Origin: Sphingosinicella sp.
GTDB lineage: Bacteria; Pseudomonadota; Alphaproteobacteria; Sphingomonadales; Sphingomonadaceae
Reading direction: 5' to 3'
DNA length: 64,000 bases
Assembly (NCBI GenBank): GCA_013816585.1
Contig: JACDEE010000006.1
Location: forward strand, 62,001 to 126,000
The translations under genes and the position numbers were made by a program. Shown here one piece after another: positions 33,698-41,791 of the stretch. A model generated the notes under the pieces. It did not search any database. It saw nothing but the letters and a program-made list of their open reading frames with translations, and had not been told where the DNA came from. Position 1 is the first letter of the stretch; each line of letters opens with the position of its first letter.

Positions 33698-35947
33698 ATG
33701 GCAAGGCGGCTCACTCTGTGGCAGCGTTGTCGCGTGAAAGCCCAGCTTAGCCATCAGAATCCCCGGATCTTCGGTATCGTCATGCTGGCGGTGTGGCTCG
33801 CTGCCTTGCTGTTCGGCACCGCCGGGCATGCTCAGCCCTTGCCGCCGGGCAGGAACGCGATCGCGGCCAAGCTCATTCCTGAATCCGTCGTCGTGGTCCC
33901 GGGGAAGAAAGTAACGCTGGCGCTGATGATGCGGCCCTCGAAGGGCTGGCACGGTTATTGGAAAAATCCCGGGGACAGCGGCATAGAGACCCGGATTGCC
34001 TGGGATCTGCCCTCCGGTCTCACCGCCGGAGCGATTCAATATCCCGTACCCGGACAGCTGATCGTCGCCGGGCTGATGAACTATGTGTATGAAGGCGATT
34101 ATGCGCAGCTGATCGACGTCAAAGTACCCGCTGGCCTGGCGTCCGGCACCAAATTACCAATAAGCGCGCGCGTCGATTATCTCGCCTGCACCGACGAGAT
34201 TTGCGTGCCCGAAACGGCGAATGTCGCGGTCGACCTGGAATCAGGGTCTGCGACGGGCGGGCCGACGAATAATGCCATGTTTGACCGCTTCCGCCAGGCG
34301 CTGCCAAAGCCGCTTGGAAGCGAGGCGCGGTTCGAGCGCTCCGGAACCCGGTTTCGGCTGGCCATCCCATTCCCGGGCGGGCTGGAGCCGGGCGATCTCT
34401 ATTTCTATCCCCTGACCGACGGCGCCCTTTCCTACGGAGCGGTGCAGGCTTTCTCGCGCGTTGGCGATACCCTGATCGTCGAGAGCGACGCACCTACGAA
34501 CCCGGGCAGCCTCGCCGCCGTTGAGGGCGTGTTGAAGCTGGGCGATGGGACCGGCTTGTCGCTGAGGGCGGTGCCGGGCAATGTCCCCGCCGCAGGAATT
34601 CCCTTGAAGCTCGCCAGCGAGCGGCGAGCACCCGGCGCTTCTGCCATATTGGCCGCCTTGCTGGGCGCGCTAGTCGGCGGGCTGCTGCTCAACATCATGC
34701 CCTGCGTTTTCCCGATATTGAGCCTGAAGGCGCTTAGCCTCGCCAAAGCGGGTGGCGATGAAGCCGCGGCGAAGCGGGAGGCCCTCGCCTATACGGCGGG
34801 CGCCGTGCTGATCTGCCTTGGGCTTGGGGCGGCGTTGCTGGGCCTACGGGCAGGTGGGGTCGTCGCCGGATGGGCGTTCCAGCTCCAGGACCCGCGGGTC
34901 ATCCTGTCGCTGCTCCTGCTCATCACGGCGGTCGCCCTCAATCTGGCTGGCCTGTTCGAACTTCCCGCCCTCGCCGGGGGAGGCCGCCTCGCCCAACAGC
35001 GCGGAACGAGTGGCGCCTTCTGGACTGGGGCGCTCGCCGCGTTCGTGGCGACCCCTTGCACCGGCCCCTTCATGGGCGCGGCCGTCGGAGCCGCCCTCAT
35101 ACTTCCGACGCCCATGGCGCTCGCCATCTTCGCGGGTCTGGGCCTGGGCCTCGCCTTGCCTTTCCTGCTGCTCGGTTTCGTCCCCGCGCTGCGGCGTCGT
35201 TTGCCGAAGCCGGGCGCGTGGATGGAAGGGTTCCGGCGGGCCATGTCGGTACCCATGTTCCTCACCGCGCTCGCCCTCGCCTGGATCCTCGGCCGGCAGG
35301 CCGGCGTGGATGGGATGGCCCTCGGGCTGGCGGCTGCGACGATACTGGGCCTCGCTTTGTGGTGGGTGGGACGAAGGCAGGGGCGCCGGGGCTCATGGTT
35401 GCCGCTCGTGCCGGCCGCACTTGTCGCCATCGCGGCCGTAATTCTCGTTTCCAATGCCCCCAACGAGCCGGCAATGGCCACTTCCCAGAGCCTGCTCAAG
35501 TCCGAGCCCTTTTCCGAGGCGCGCCTCGCTGCCCTTCAACAGGAAGGACGGCCGGCCTTCGTCTATTTCACCGCCGACTGGTGCGTGACCTGCAAGGTGA
35601 ATGAAAAGGCCGCGCTGGAGCGCGAGCAGGTCGCAGAGGCCTTCGCCGCGAGAAATGTGGCGGTACTGGTCGGGGACTGGACTCGCGGCGATGCCGCGAT
35701 CGGCCGCTTCCTGGAAAAGCACGGCCGCTCGGGCGTGCCCCTCTACCTTTATTATGAGCCGGGCAAGCCGGTTAAAATCCTGCCACAAATTCTGACGCCG
35801 TCGCGGCTCGTGTCGATGGTAAGTCGTCAGGCGCTTCTTTCCGCCTCCACTCTGCCGCAGGCATATTCGCGAAGGCTGACAGGCGTGATTCCGAGCGGCG
35901 CGATCGACGCGGTGGTATCGAGGCGCAGATCTTCGCTCGCCAGCTGA
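33698..35947 (+). CDS. DsbD/ScsB-type thiol:disulfide reductase
   Basis: A 749-residue protein with a signal peptide, an N-terminal periplasmic domain (about 45-290; YLACTDEICVPE carries its Cys pair), an eight-helix membrane domain (about 310-590; NIMPCVFPILSLK and VATPCTGPFMG hold the two redox Cys) and a C-terminal thioredoxin-like domain (FTADWCVTCK). It brings electrons from cytoplasmic thioredoxin to periplasmic or exported proteins. After LPQILTPSRLVSMV, where related proteins normally end soon, about 40 more residues follow that are read through antisense of the convergent gene; the original stop may have been lost. A GTG at 33734 is an alternative start. Confidence 0.88.
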   Translation: MARRLTLWQRCRVKAQLSHQNPRIFGIVMLAVWLAALLFGTAGHAQPLPPGRNAIAAKLIPESVVVVPGKKVTLALMMRPSKGWHGYWKNPGDSGIETRIAWDLPSGLTAGAIQYPVPGQLIVAGLMNYVYEGDYAQLIDVKVPAGLASGTKLPISARVDYLACTDEICVPETANVAVDLESGSATGGPTNNAMFDRFRQALPKPLGSEARFERSGTRFRLAIPFPGGLEPGDLYFYPLTDGALSYGAVQAFSRVGDTLIVESDAPTNPGSLAAVEGVLKLGDGTGLSLRAVPGNVPAAGIPLKLASERRAPGASAILAALLGALVGGLLLNIMPCVFPILSLKALSLAKAGGDEAAAKREALAYTAGAVLICLGLGAALLGLRAGGVVAGWAFQLQDPRVILSLLLLITAVALNLAGLFELPALAGGGRLAQQRGTSGAFWTGALAAFVATPCTGPFMGAAVGAALILPTPMALAIFAGLGLGLALPFLLLGFVPALRRRLPKPGAWMEGFRRAMSVPMFLTALALAWILGRQAGVDGMALGLAAATILGLALWWVGRRQGRRGSWLPLVPAALVAIAAVILVSNAPNEPAMATSQSLLKSEPFSEARLAALQQEGRPAFVYFTADWCVTCKVNEKAALEREQVAEAFAARNVAVLVGDWTRGDAAIGRFLEKHGRSGVPLYLYYEPGKPVKILPQILTPSRLVSMVSRQALLSASTLPQAYSRRLTGVIPSGAIDAVVSRRRSSLAS

Positions 35948-36723
35948 ACCGGCAGGCGGAGGAGGTGGCTTATGCCAGCGTGAAAGGGGGCCGCGGCGGC
36001 GGAGAGGATCTTCAACATTGGCAGGGGGATGGAACGGACCCGGCCCGGCTTTCCCGAAAGGTCGGCATAAAGCGCGGCCACTTCCCGATCTGTGGGATTG
36101 CCGACGCTTCCTATATCGATGGTGCAGCTCCCAAGGTCGGGCGCCGAAAGGGCTTTCACCGCGACTTTCGCCACGTCCGAAACCGCCACCATATTTCGCT
36201 TCTTGTTGCCGTCGCCGAACAGGAAGGCGGTTCGGCCGCGAAGGACAGCTGCCCCGATCAGATCATGGGCATAGAGGTCCATGAAGAAGCTCGGTCGAAG
36301 GATCACATATTCCAGCCCGGAGGCTTTGAGATGCGCCTCCGTCTTCGCCTTCGCCCTCCAGAATTCGGAAGAGTGACCAGGAGATGCGCCCGCAGCGGAA
36401 AGATAGACGAACCTGCCCACTCCGGCTTCCGCTGCGGCGTCGATAAGGTACTTGTGGCCTTCGATATCAACCCTTCGGATCGAGTGCCGCGACTTGCCCA
36501 GCAGGCCGTGGATGCAGGTGATGACTTTGTCGGTTCGGGCCATCAGGCCAGCGACAGACGCGCGGCTGGCGAGGTCGAGTTCAACGACCTCTACACCTCT
36601 GTCGCGAAGCCATTGCGCCTTGTCCGGGTCGCGGCAGGCGGCCCGAAAGATAATGTTCTCGCCCTGCAGGCGTTCGGCCACCGCGCGGCCGAGACGGCCC
36701 GTAGCCCCCACAAGCAAGATCAT
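35827..36723 (-). CDS. NAD(P)-binding (NmrA/complex-I-like) SDR protein
   Basis: A 298-residue extended/atypical SDR. MILLVGATGRLGRAVAERLQ is the dinucleotide-binding motif; FVYLSAAGA and LRPSFFMDL follow in the usual positions. The protein resembles NDUFA9-like and NmrA-like oxidoreductases or regulators; no catalytic Tyr-x3-Lys is evident, so it could be a cofactor sensor. Its 3' end overlaps the 3' end of the DsbD-like gene by 121 bases in antisense. GGGGGAC precedes the ATG. Confidence 0.8.
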   Translation of the reverse strand: MILLVGATGRLGRAVAERLQGENIIFRAACRDPDKAQWLRDRGVEVVELDLASRASVAGLMARTDKVITCIHGLLGKSRHSIRRVDIEGHKYLIDAAAEAGVGRFVYLSAAGASPGHSSEFWRAKAKTEAHLKASGLEYVILRPSFFMDLYAHDLIGAAVLRGRTAFLFGDGNKKRNMVAVSDVAKVAVKALSAPDLGSCTIDIGSVGNPTDREVAALYADLSGKPGRVRSIPLPMLKILSAAAAPFHAGISHLLRLPVQLASEDLRLDTTASIAPLGITPVSLREYACGRVEAERSA

Positions 36724-36842
36724 AAACGTCCCCCCGGAGGAAGGCTCCGCCCGACCAGCGGCCGAGTCAAGCCTATCGCTTGAACGCAAATGGCAGAGCA
36801 GTCTTCCTTGGCTGAGGGGCCGCGTCACTTCATTCCGAAGAT

Positions 36843-37241
36843 ATGAAGCGAAGGGAGGCTCAATGCGCATGCGGCGCGGTGAAGGCGATCTGCCGGGGCG
36901 AGCCGGCCCGAATTTCGATCTGCCGTTGCCTGAATTGCAAGCGTCGAACTGGCAGCGCCTTTTCCTACAATGCGACCTTTGGGGCCGACCAGGTCAGCCC
37001 CCCAGGTGAAACTTCGTTTTACGAGCGGACTTCGGAGGAAGGCCATTGGGCGCGCTTTCATTTCTGCCCCGCCTCCGGGACGACGATCTGGTACGAGATC
37101 GAGCTGAGGCCGAATATGGTGACGATCCCGGTCGGCGCCTTTGCCGACCCGCAATTTCCCGAACCCGCCTTTGCGGTCTATTCGGAGCGCAAGCATGAAT
37201 GGGTCGAGGCCCGGACGGCCGAGCCGCTGGAGGAGCAATAA
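36843..37241 (+). CDS. GFA (CENP-V) family zinc protein
   Basis: A 132-residue protein of the glutathione-dependent formaldehyde-activating family. Zinc-site motifs CACGAV and CRCLNCKRRTGSAF are present, but the last Cys pair, usually FCxxCG, reads FCPASG, so one zinc ligand is Ser. Members bind zinc and may handle glutathione adducts, but most have no known activity. It is convergent with the ABC exporter 17 bases away. Confidence 0.82.
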   Translation: MKRREAQCACGAVKAICRGEPARISICRCLNCKRRTGSAFSYNATFGADQVSPPGETSFYERTSEEGHWARFHFCPASGTTIWYEIELRPNMVTIPVGAFADPQFPEPAFAVYSERKHEWVEARTAEPLEEQ

Positions 37242-37257
37242 GAGCGACTCCGAGGTC

Positions 37258-39033
37258 TTAAGCGGCCAGACCGTCAAATTGCAGCCGCGCCAGCCGCGCG
37301 TATAGGCCGCTCCGCGCATTGAGGCTGTCATGCGTGCCTTCCTCGACAATGCGGCCATGGTCGAGCACGATGATCCGGTCGGCCGCCCGCACCGTCGCCA
37401 GGCGATGGGCGATGACGATCGTCGTCCGCCCTTCGACAAGCCGGTCGATCGAGGCCTGTACCAGTCGTTCCGATTCCGCATCCAGCGCCGAAGTCGCCTC
37501 GTCCAGCAACAATAAGGGGGCGTCGCGAAGGATCGCGCGGGCGATGGCTATGCGCTGTCTCTGCCCGCCCGAAAGGCGCGCTCCGCTTTCGCCCATGAAG
37601 GTGTCGAGGCCGTCCGGTAGCCGGCGCAGGAATTCGGCGGCATTGGCGGCTTCCGCGGCGGCCCAGAGCGCATCATCATCGGCATCCCAGCGGCCGTAGC
37701 GGAGATTGTCGCGGGCCGACGCGGCAAAGATCATCGTTTCCTGGGGCACCACCGCGATCCGCGCGCGCATCTCGGCCGGGTCGGCCTGGCGAAGGTCGAC
37801 GCCGTCCATGCTGACCATGCCCTGGTCCGGATCGTAGAAACGCTGCGCCAGCTGAAACAAGGTGGTTTTGCCCGCGCCCGACGGGCCTACAACCGCCAGC
37901 GTTTCCCCGGGCCGGACGGTGAGGGTGAAATCGTCCAGCGCGCTGACCTCGCGTCGGGTCGGATAGCGGAAGGTCACATGATCGAAGATCAGGGCGCCTT
38001 CGGCCGGGACGGGCAGCGCTAGGGGCGAGGCCGGCGCCTTGATCTGCGGTACCTGGGCGAGCAATTCGGCCAGGCGTTCGGCCGCGCCCGCGCCGCGCAA
38101 CAATTCGCCATAGACTTCGGTTAGCGCCCCGAACGCGCCGGCGACGATGATCCCGGTAAAGACGAAGGCAGTGACGACACCGCCGGAAAGCGCGCCTTCG
38201 GAAACGTTCACCGCCGCCTGCCACATCACCATCGTGATCGATCCGAGCATCAGCGCCATGACCGTGGCGGTCATCATGGCGCGGATGCGGATCCGCTTTT
38301 TCGCGGTCTTGAACGCGTCTTCGGCGGCCTGGCCGAAGCGGTCGCTCTCGCGATCCTCCTGACCGAAGGCCTGGACGATCTTCATCGCGCCCAGGGTCTC
38401 CGACACCATCGAGCCGACATCGGCGATGCGGTCCTGGCTGTGGCGCGACAGGTTCCGAAGCTTGCGTCCAAGCAGCACGATCGGGAGAATGATGACCGGG
38501 ATACCCAGCAGCAGCGCCAAAGTGAGCATCGGAGCCAGGGTGAACAGATAGATAATCCCGCCAACGCCCATCACCATGTTGCGGAGCGCCACCGAAACGG
38601 TCGATCCTACCACCAATTCGATCAACGCCGTGTCCGAAGTTAGCCGCGAGGCGATTTCGGAAGGACGATTTTCCTCGAAGAAGCGCGGCTCCATCCGCAA
38701 CAGGTTGCGGTGCACGTCGGTCCGAACATTGGCGACCACGCGCTCGCCCAGCCAGGCGACGAAATAGAATCGGACCGCCGTGGCGATCGCAAGGATCAGG
38801 ACGATCCCCAGCAGATAATAGAAATGCTGCGAAATATCGCCGCCCGCCGCGGAAAACCCCTTGTCGATGACGCGCCGGAAACCGTCTGGAATGGCTAGGG
38901 TGGCGAGCGCCGCGACCAGCAGCGCCGTGGCGGCGCAGGCAATTTGCAGCGGATAGCGCGTGGCATAACCCCAGATGATCCTGAGGCTACCGATATTCTT
39001 CGCCGGAGGAGGTTCGTCGCGCTTTGTCGCCAT
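37258..39033 (-). CDS. ABC exporter (MsbA-like half transporter)
   Basis: A 591-residue fusion of a six-helix membrane domain (about 25-320) and an ATPase (about 345-590). Walker A GPSGAGKTTLF, signature LSGGQRQRIAIARAIL, Walker B LLLLDEATSAL and the H-loop IAHRL are all present. Half-transporters of this group export lipids, peptides or drugs as homodimers. No partner gene adjoins it, and the substrate is unknown. Confidence 0.9.
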   Translation of the reverse strand: MATKRDEPPPAKNIGSLRIIWGYATRYPLQIACAATALLVAALATLAIPDGFRRVIDKGFSAAGGDISQHFYYLLGIVLILAIATAVRFYFVAWLGERVVANVRTDVHRNLLRMEPRFFEENRPSEIASRLTSDTALIELVVGSTVSVALRNMVMGVGGIIYLFTLAPMLTLALLLGIPVIILPIVLLGRKLRNLSRHSQDRIADVGSMVSETLGAMKIVQAFGQEDRESDRFGQAAEDAFKTAKKRIRIRAMMTATVMALMLGSITMVMWQAAVNVSEGALSGGVVTAFVFTGIIVAGAFGALTEVYGELLRGAGAAERLAELLAQVPQIKAPASPLALPVPAEGALIFDHVTFRYPTRREVSALDDFTLTVRPGETLAVVGPSGAGKTTLFQLAQRFYDPDQGMVSMDGVDLRQADPAEMRARIAVVPQETMIFAASARDNLRYGRWDADDDALWAAAEAANAAEFLRRLPDGLDTFMGESGARLSGGQRQRIAIARAILRDAPLLLLDEATSALDAESERLVQASIDRLVEGRTTIVIAHRLATVRAADRIIVLDHGRIVEEGTHDSLNARSGLYARLARLQFDGLAA

Positions 39034-39122
39034 GGAAGCCGACTAGCAGCGCAAGCCGCCCGGCTCAATGCCACCGTTGGACGATATAAGGAGGCGGGGA
39101 AAGAAGCGAAATGCAGCCATTG

Positions 39123-39136
39123 ACCGACCGGTCGGT
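39123..39136. promoter_or_regulatory. Perfect 14-bp palindrome upstream of phaZ, TetR-type operator candidate
   Basis: ACCGACCGGTCGGT has exact dyad symmetry and lies between the divergent ABC exporter (90 bases) and phaZ (41 bases). The form resembles operators of TetR-family repressors. Just downstream, TTGC-N6-GCAA (39148-39161) resembles half-sites bound by PhaR in PHB genes. Confidence 0.5.
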
Positions 39137-39177
39137 TATAGCGTCTATTGCAGTGCAGCAACGTTACCGGAGGTGGA

Positions 39178-40413
39178 ATGCTCTACGACGCCTATGAAAT
39201 GCAGCGCTCGCTGCTTGCGGGAGCGAGCACGCTTGCCAATATCGGCGCCGGATGGATGCAAAACCCCGCCAATCCCTTTGCCTATAGCGGCATGGGCCCA
39301 ATCGTTTCCTCGGCGCTGGACGTATTCGCCCATGTTGCGGCGCCCCGCGGAAAACCCGATTTCGGGCTGGTTACGACCATCGTCCAGGGCAAGACGGTCC
39401 CGGTTCAGGAAGAGATCGTGCTTCGCAAGCCTTTCGGTCAACTGAAGCGCTTCCGCCGCGAGGGCGTGGAGGATGCACCCCGCTTGCTGATCGTGGCGCC
39501 GATGTCGGGCCATTATGCGACCCTGCTTCGCGGCACGGTTGAGCGGATGCTTCCGGGTCACGACGTCTACATTACCGACTGGCGCGACGCCAAGCTGGTC
39601 CCGACCAGCGAAGGCCGCTTCGATCTCGACGATTATGTGGATTATATCATCGAGTTCCTGGAGCATATCGCCGCCGAAGGCAAAGGCGGGAATACCCATA
39701 TGCTCGCCGTCTGCCAGCCGTCGGTTCCGTGCTATGCGGCCGCGGCGATCATGGCCGAAGACAAGAATCCGGCGCGGCCCAGGACGCTGACCCTGATGGG
39801 CGGCCCGATCGACACACGCAAGGCGCCGACCGCGGTCAATCTACTGGCGACCGAGCGCCCGCATACCTGGTTTCAGAAAAATGTGATTGCCACCATTCCG
39901 TATTCCTATCCGGGCGCCGGACGACGCGTTTATCCGGGCTTCCTGCAGCTTGCCGGGTTCATGACCATGAACCTTGGCAGCCACCTCACCAGCCATTGGG
40001 AATTGTTCAAGCATCTGGTGGATGGCGACGAGGAAAGCGCCGACGCGACCAAGGATTTCTACGAGGAATATCGGTCGGTCTGCGACATGACGGAGGAATT
40101 CTATCTGCAGACGGTGGACGTCGTCTTCCAGCGCCATCTGCTTCCCAAGGGCGAGATGATGCACCGGGGCCGGCGCGTGAGCCCCGCCGCGATCAAAGAC
40201 ATCGCGCTTCTCGCCATCGAAGGGGAGCGTGACGATATTTCAGGGGTCGGCCAAACGAGGGCCGCGCTGGATATTTCGACCAGACTTCCCGACGACGAGA
40301 AGAAATATCATCTGGCCAAGGGCGTCGGCCATTATGGCATCTTCAACGGCAGCAAATGGCGCACCAGGATCGCGCCGGTGGTCGAAAAATGGATTGCCGC
40401 CCATAATGACTAA
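39178..40413 (+). CDS. phaZ: Intracellular polyhydroxyalkanoate depolymerase
   Basis: A 411-residue PhaZ of the intracellular (PhaZa) type. MLYDAYEMQRSLLAGAS at the N-terminus, VCQPSVPCYAAAA with the catalytic Cys in the position taken by Ser in other hydrolases, and GVGHYGIFNGSKW with the His are diagnostic. It breaks native PHB granules down to hydroxybutyrate. GGAGG lies 6 bases before the ATG at 39178. A palindrome upstream suggests control by a TetR- or PhaR-type regulator. The phaZ gene stands alone; phaA/phaB/phaC are not adjacent, but a MaoC hydratase-thiolase pair lies at 46.8-48.5 kb. Confidence 0.92.
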   Translation: MLYDAYEMQRSLLAGASTLANIGAGWMQNPANPFAYSGMGPIVSSALDVFAHVAAPRGKPDFGLVTTIVQGKTVPVQEEIVLRKPFGQLKRFRREGVEDAPRLLIVAPMSGHYATLLRGTVERMLPGHDVYITDWRDAKLVPTSEGRFDLDDYVDYIIEFLEHIAAEGKGGNTHMLAVCQPSVPCYAAAAIMAEDKNPARPRTLTLMGGPIDTRKAPTAVNLLATERPHTWFQKNVIATIPYSYPGAGRRVYPGFLQLAGFMTMNLGSHLTSHWELFKHLVDGDEESADATKDFYEEYRSVCDMTEEFYLQTVDVVFQRHLLPKGEMMHRGRRVSPAAIKDIALLAIEGERDDISGVGQTRAALDISTRLPDDEKKYHLAKGVGHYGIFNGSKWRTRIAPVVEKWIAAHND

Positions 40414-40441
40414 TCGAAATTATTGAAGAAACTTCATTTCT

Positions 40442-40500
40442 CGCCCATCTCACAGTCTCCTCATCGTTCGTAATCGAATGGATGGGGCCTTATCTCTCAT
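40442..40500 (+). repeat. Leader-like repeat, copy A
   Basis: About 60 bases that are roughly three-quarters identical to 41001-41060, with exact blocks CGCCCA, CCTCATCGTTC and AATCGAA in the same order. In this copy CCCATC (40445-40450 region) can pair with GATGGG. The two copies flank the small secreted protein gene. Confidence 0.55.
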
Positions 40501-40621
40501 GCTGCGGGAGGCTGCCTGGGGCTTGGCCATAGGCCACCATGTTGACGGGAGCGTTGATTTTGCTACGTTGTTAGGTCATTTTCTTGCCGTTCCCTGAAGG
40601 GGGCAAGCTGGAGATACAGAG

Positions 40622-40897
40622 ATGCGTCTTATCGTGACGACTGCACTTGCAATGGCGCTTTCGACCGCTACCGCTGCCCATGCGGCCGAGGGCCGGAAGT
40701 CCTCAACGGCCGCGGCGCCCGGGGACAGCCTCATCTGTAAAAAGTTCACCAAGATAGGGACGCTCGCGGGATTCTACAAAATCTGCAAAACCAAGAGCGA
40801 GTGGGATCGCGAGCATTCAAATATCCGTACCGCTGGGCAGGGTGGTTATTGCGGGCCGCAAGAGACCCAAGGCGGCCAGACTACAGACACTTGCTGA
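40622..40897 (+). CDS. Small secreted Cys-containing protein
   Basis: A 91-residue protein with a clear signal peptide (MRLIVTTALAMALSTATAAHA, cut after about residue 21). The mature part has four cysteines (LICKKF, YKICKT, GGYCGP and the final TDTC), probably forming two disulfide bonds in the periplasm. Similar short proteins of unknown function are frequent in sphingomonads. TGGAGA lies 9 bases before the ATG. It stands between two copies of a diverged leader-like repeat. Confidence 0.65.
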   Translation: MRLIVTTALAMALSTATAAHAAEGRKSSTAAAPGDSLICKKFTKIGTLAGFYKICKTKSEWDREHSNIRTAGQGGYCGPQETQGGQTTDTC

Positions 40898-41000
40898 GCG
40901 TCTGACCAGGCAGAGTCGTTCACCCGGGCACTTGTCACAACGGGCCGTCGCCTCGCGCATAATGATCGAACGAAGCTCTTGAGATACTTGAAAAATATCT

Positions 41001-41060
41001 CGCCCAACCCACATCCACCTCATCGTTCAACAATCGAAAGGAGGTGGTCAGATGTCTCAT
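41001..41060 (+). repeat. Leader-like repeat, copy B, with ribosome-site-hiding hairpin
   Basis: The second copy of the repeat at 40442-40500. Here CCACCTC (41015-41021) pairs exactly with GAGGTGG (41041-41047), which is the Shine-Dalgarno of a 23-codon frame at 41052. A further small hairpin (GAGATA / TATCTC, 40981-41001) precedes it. The arrangement is that of a translational switch. Confidence 0.55.
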
Positions 41061-41123
41061 TGTCTTATGCCGTTAGCGGCGGATCTTTTGGGCTCGGCCT
41101 CCGATAGCGGGGCGCGCGCCTAA
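41052..41123 (+). CDS. Possible 23-residue peptide with an exceptionally strong ribosome-binding site
   Basis: ATG at 41052 with AAAGGAGGTGG upstream (41037-41047), the best Shine-Dalgarno seen in the window, followed by 23 codons (MSHCLMPLAADLLGSASDSG then ARA) and TAA at 41121. The terminator at 41155-41185 ends the unit 30 bases later. The peptide itself matches nothing I know; it could be a regulatory or leader peptide, or the coding look may be accidental and the RNA may be the functional part. Confidence 0.4.
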   Translation: MSHCLMPLAADLLGSASDSGARA

Positions 41124-41154
41124 GGATTAAGCCGTTATCGGCTGACAATGTACG

Positions 41155-41185
41155 AGGGCCGCCTCCCCCCGGGAGGCGGCCCTTT
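41155..41185 (+). terminator. Strong GC-rich terminator hairpin
   Basis: A perfect 13-bp stem (AGGGCCGCCTCCC and its complement) with a 3-base loop, followed by a short TTT. It lies after the small peptide frame and before the convergent AHSA1 gene; with the short T-run it may act in both directions or depend on Rho. Confidence 0.7.
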
Positions 41186-41234
41186 GCATGTTCGGTCATT
41201 GCCGCCAAATTAAGGGCGCTCTGCCGATATGGAT

Positions 41235-41726
41235 TCACTCCAGATATTGGGCGAGTTTGTCGAGAGTCGTGTATCCGATCTCCACCGCGCCGAAGCCGAT
41301 CTTCTCGTCGCGCAGTTCCGCCGTCGGATGCAATTGGCGCAAGGTCACCACCGTCTTGCCGTTGCTTTGTGCATCGAAAGTGACCGTCACTCCAAAGCGG
41401 GCTGGATCGTCGTCAATGTCGGATCCATGCTCGATCTCGATCAGCCGTGGCGCGTCGACGCGGAGGAAGACCATGCGGTTCTCATAGCGCGTGCCGTCGG
41501 GCGCTACATAAGCGAAACGCCAGCGGCCGCCGGGGCGGATGTCGATCTCGTGGGTTTCGCTCTCATATCCCTCCGGTGAGAACCACTGGGTGATCTGGTT
41601 GGGATCGGTCCACGCCTGGAACACTCGTTCCCGCGGCGCGTCGACCACACGCGTGATCACGATCTCCCGGTCCAGCGCCCAGGTGGAGCGCGGATCAATG
41701 GCGCGGGGATCATTTTTCTGGGTCAT
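41235..41726 (-). CDS. AHSA1/SRPBCC-domain protein
   Basis: A 163-residue START-like (AHSA1) protein: VVDAPRERVFQAWTDPNQIT, QWFSPEGYESETHEIDIRPG and VTVTFDAQSNGKTVVTLRQ are typical. Such proteins bind small hydrophobic ligands; many lie beside ArsR regulators, as here, and the pair is thought to answer a small-molecule signal. It is the last gene of the arsR-gst-AHSA1 set. Confidence 0.87.
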   Translation of the reverse strand: MTQKNDPRAIDPRSTWALDREIVITRVVDAPRERVFQAWTDPNQITQWFSPEGYESETHEIDIRPGGRWRFAYVAPDGTRYENRMVFLRVDAPRLIEIEHGSDIDDDPARFGVTVTFDAQSNGKTVVTLRQLHPTAELRDEKIGFGAVEIGYTTLDKLAQYLE

Positions 41727-41791
41727 TCTTTTGTGCCTTTTCGGATCGGTCGATATGTGCTGTGGCGGTAATCGGCTCCCGCGGCCGCCGG

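Noticed and set aside
40499-40597. A 32-codon frame after repeat copy A
   Set aside because: No ribosome-binding site at the proper distance; unlike the frame after copy B.
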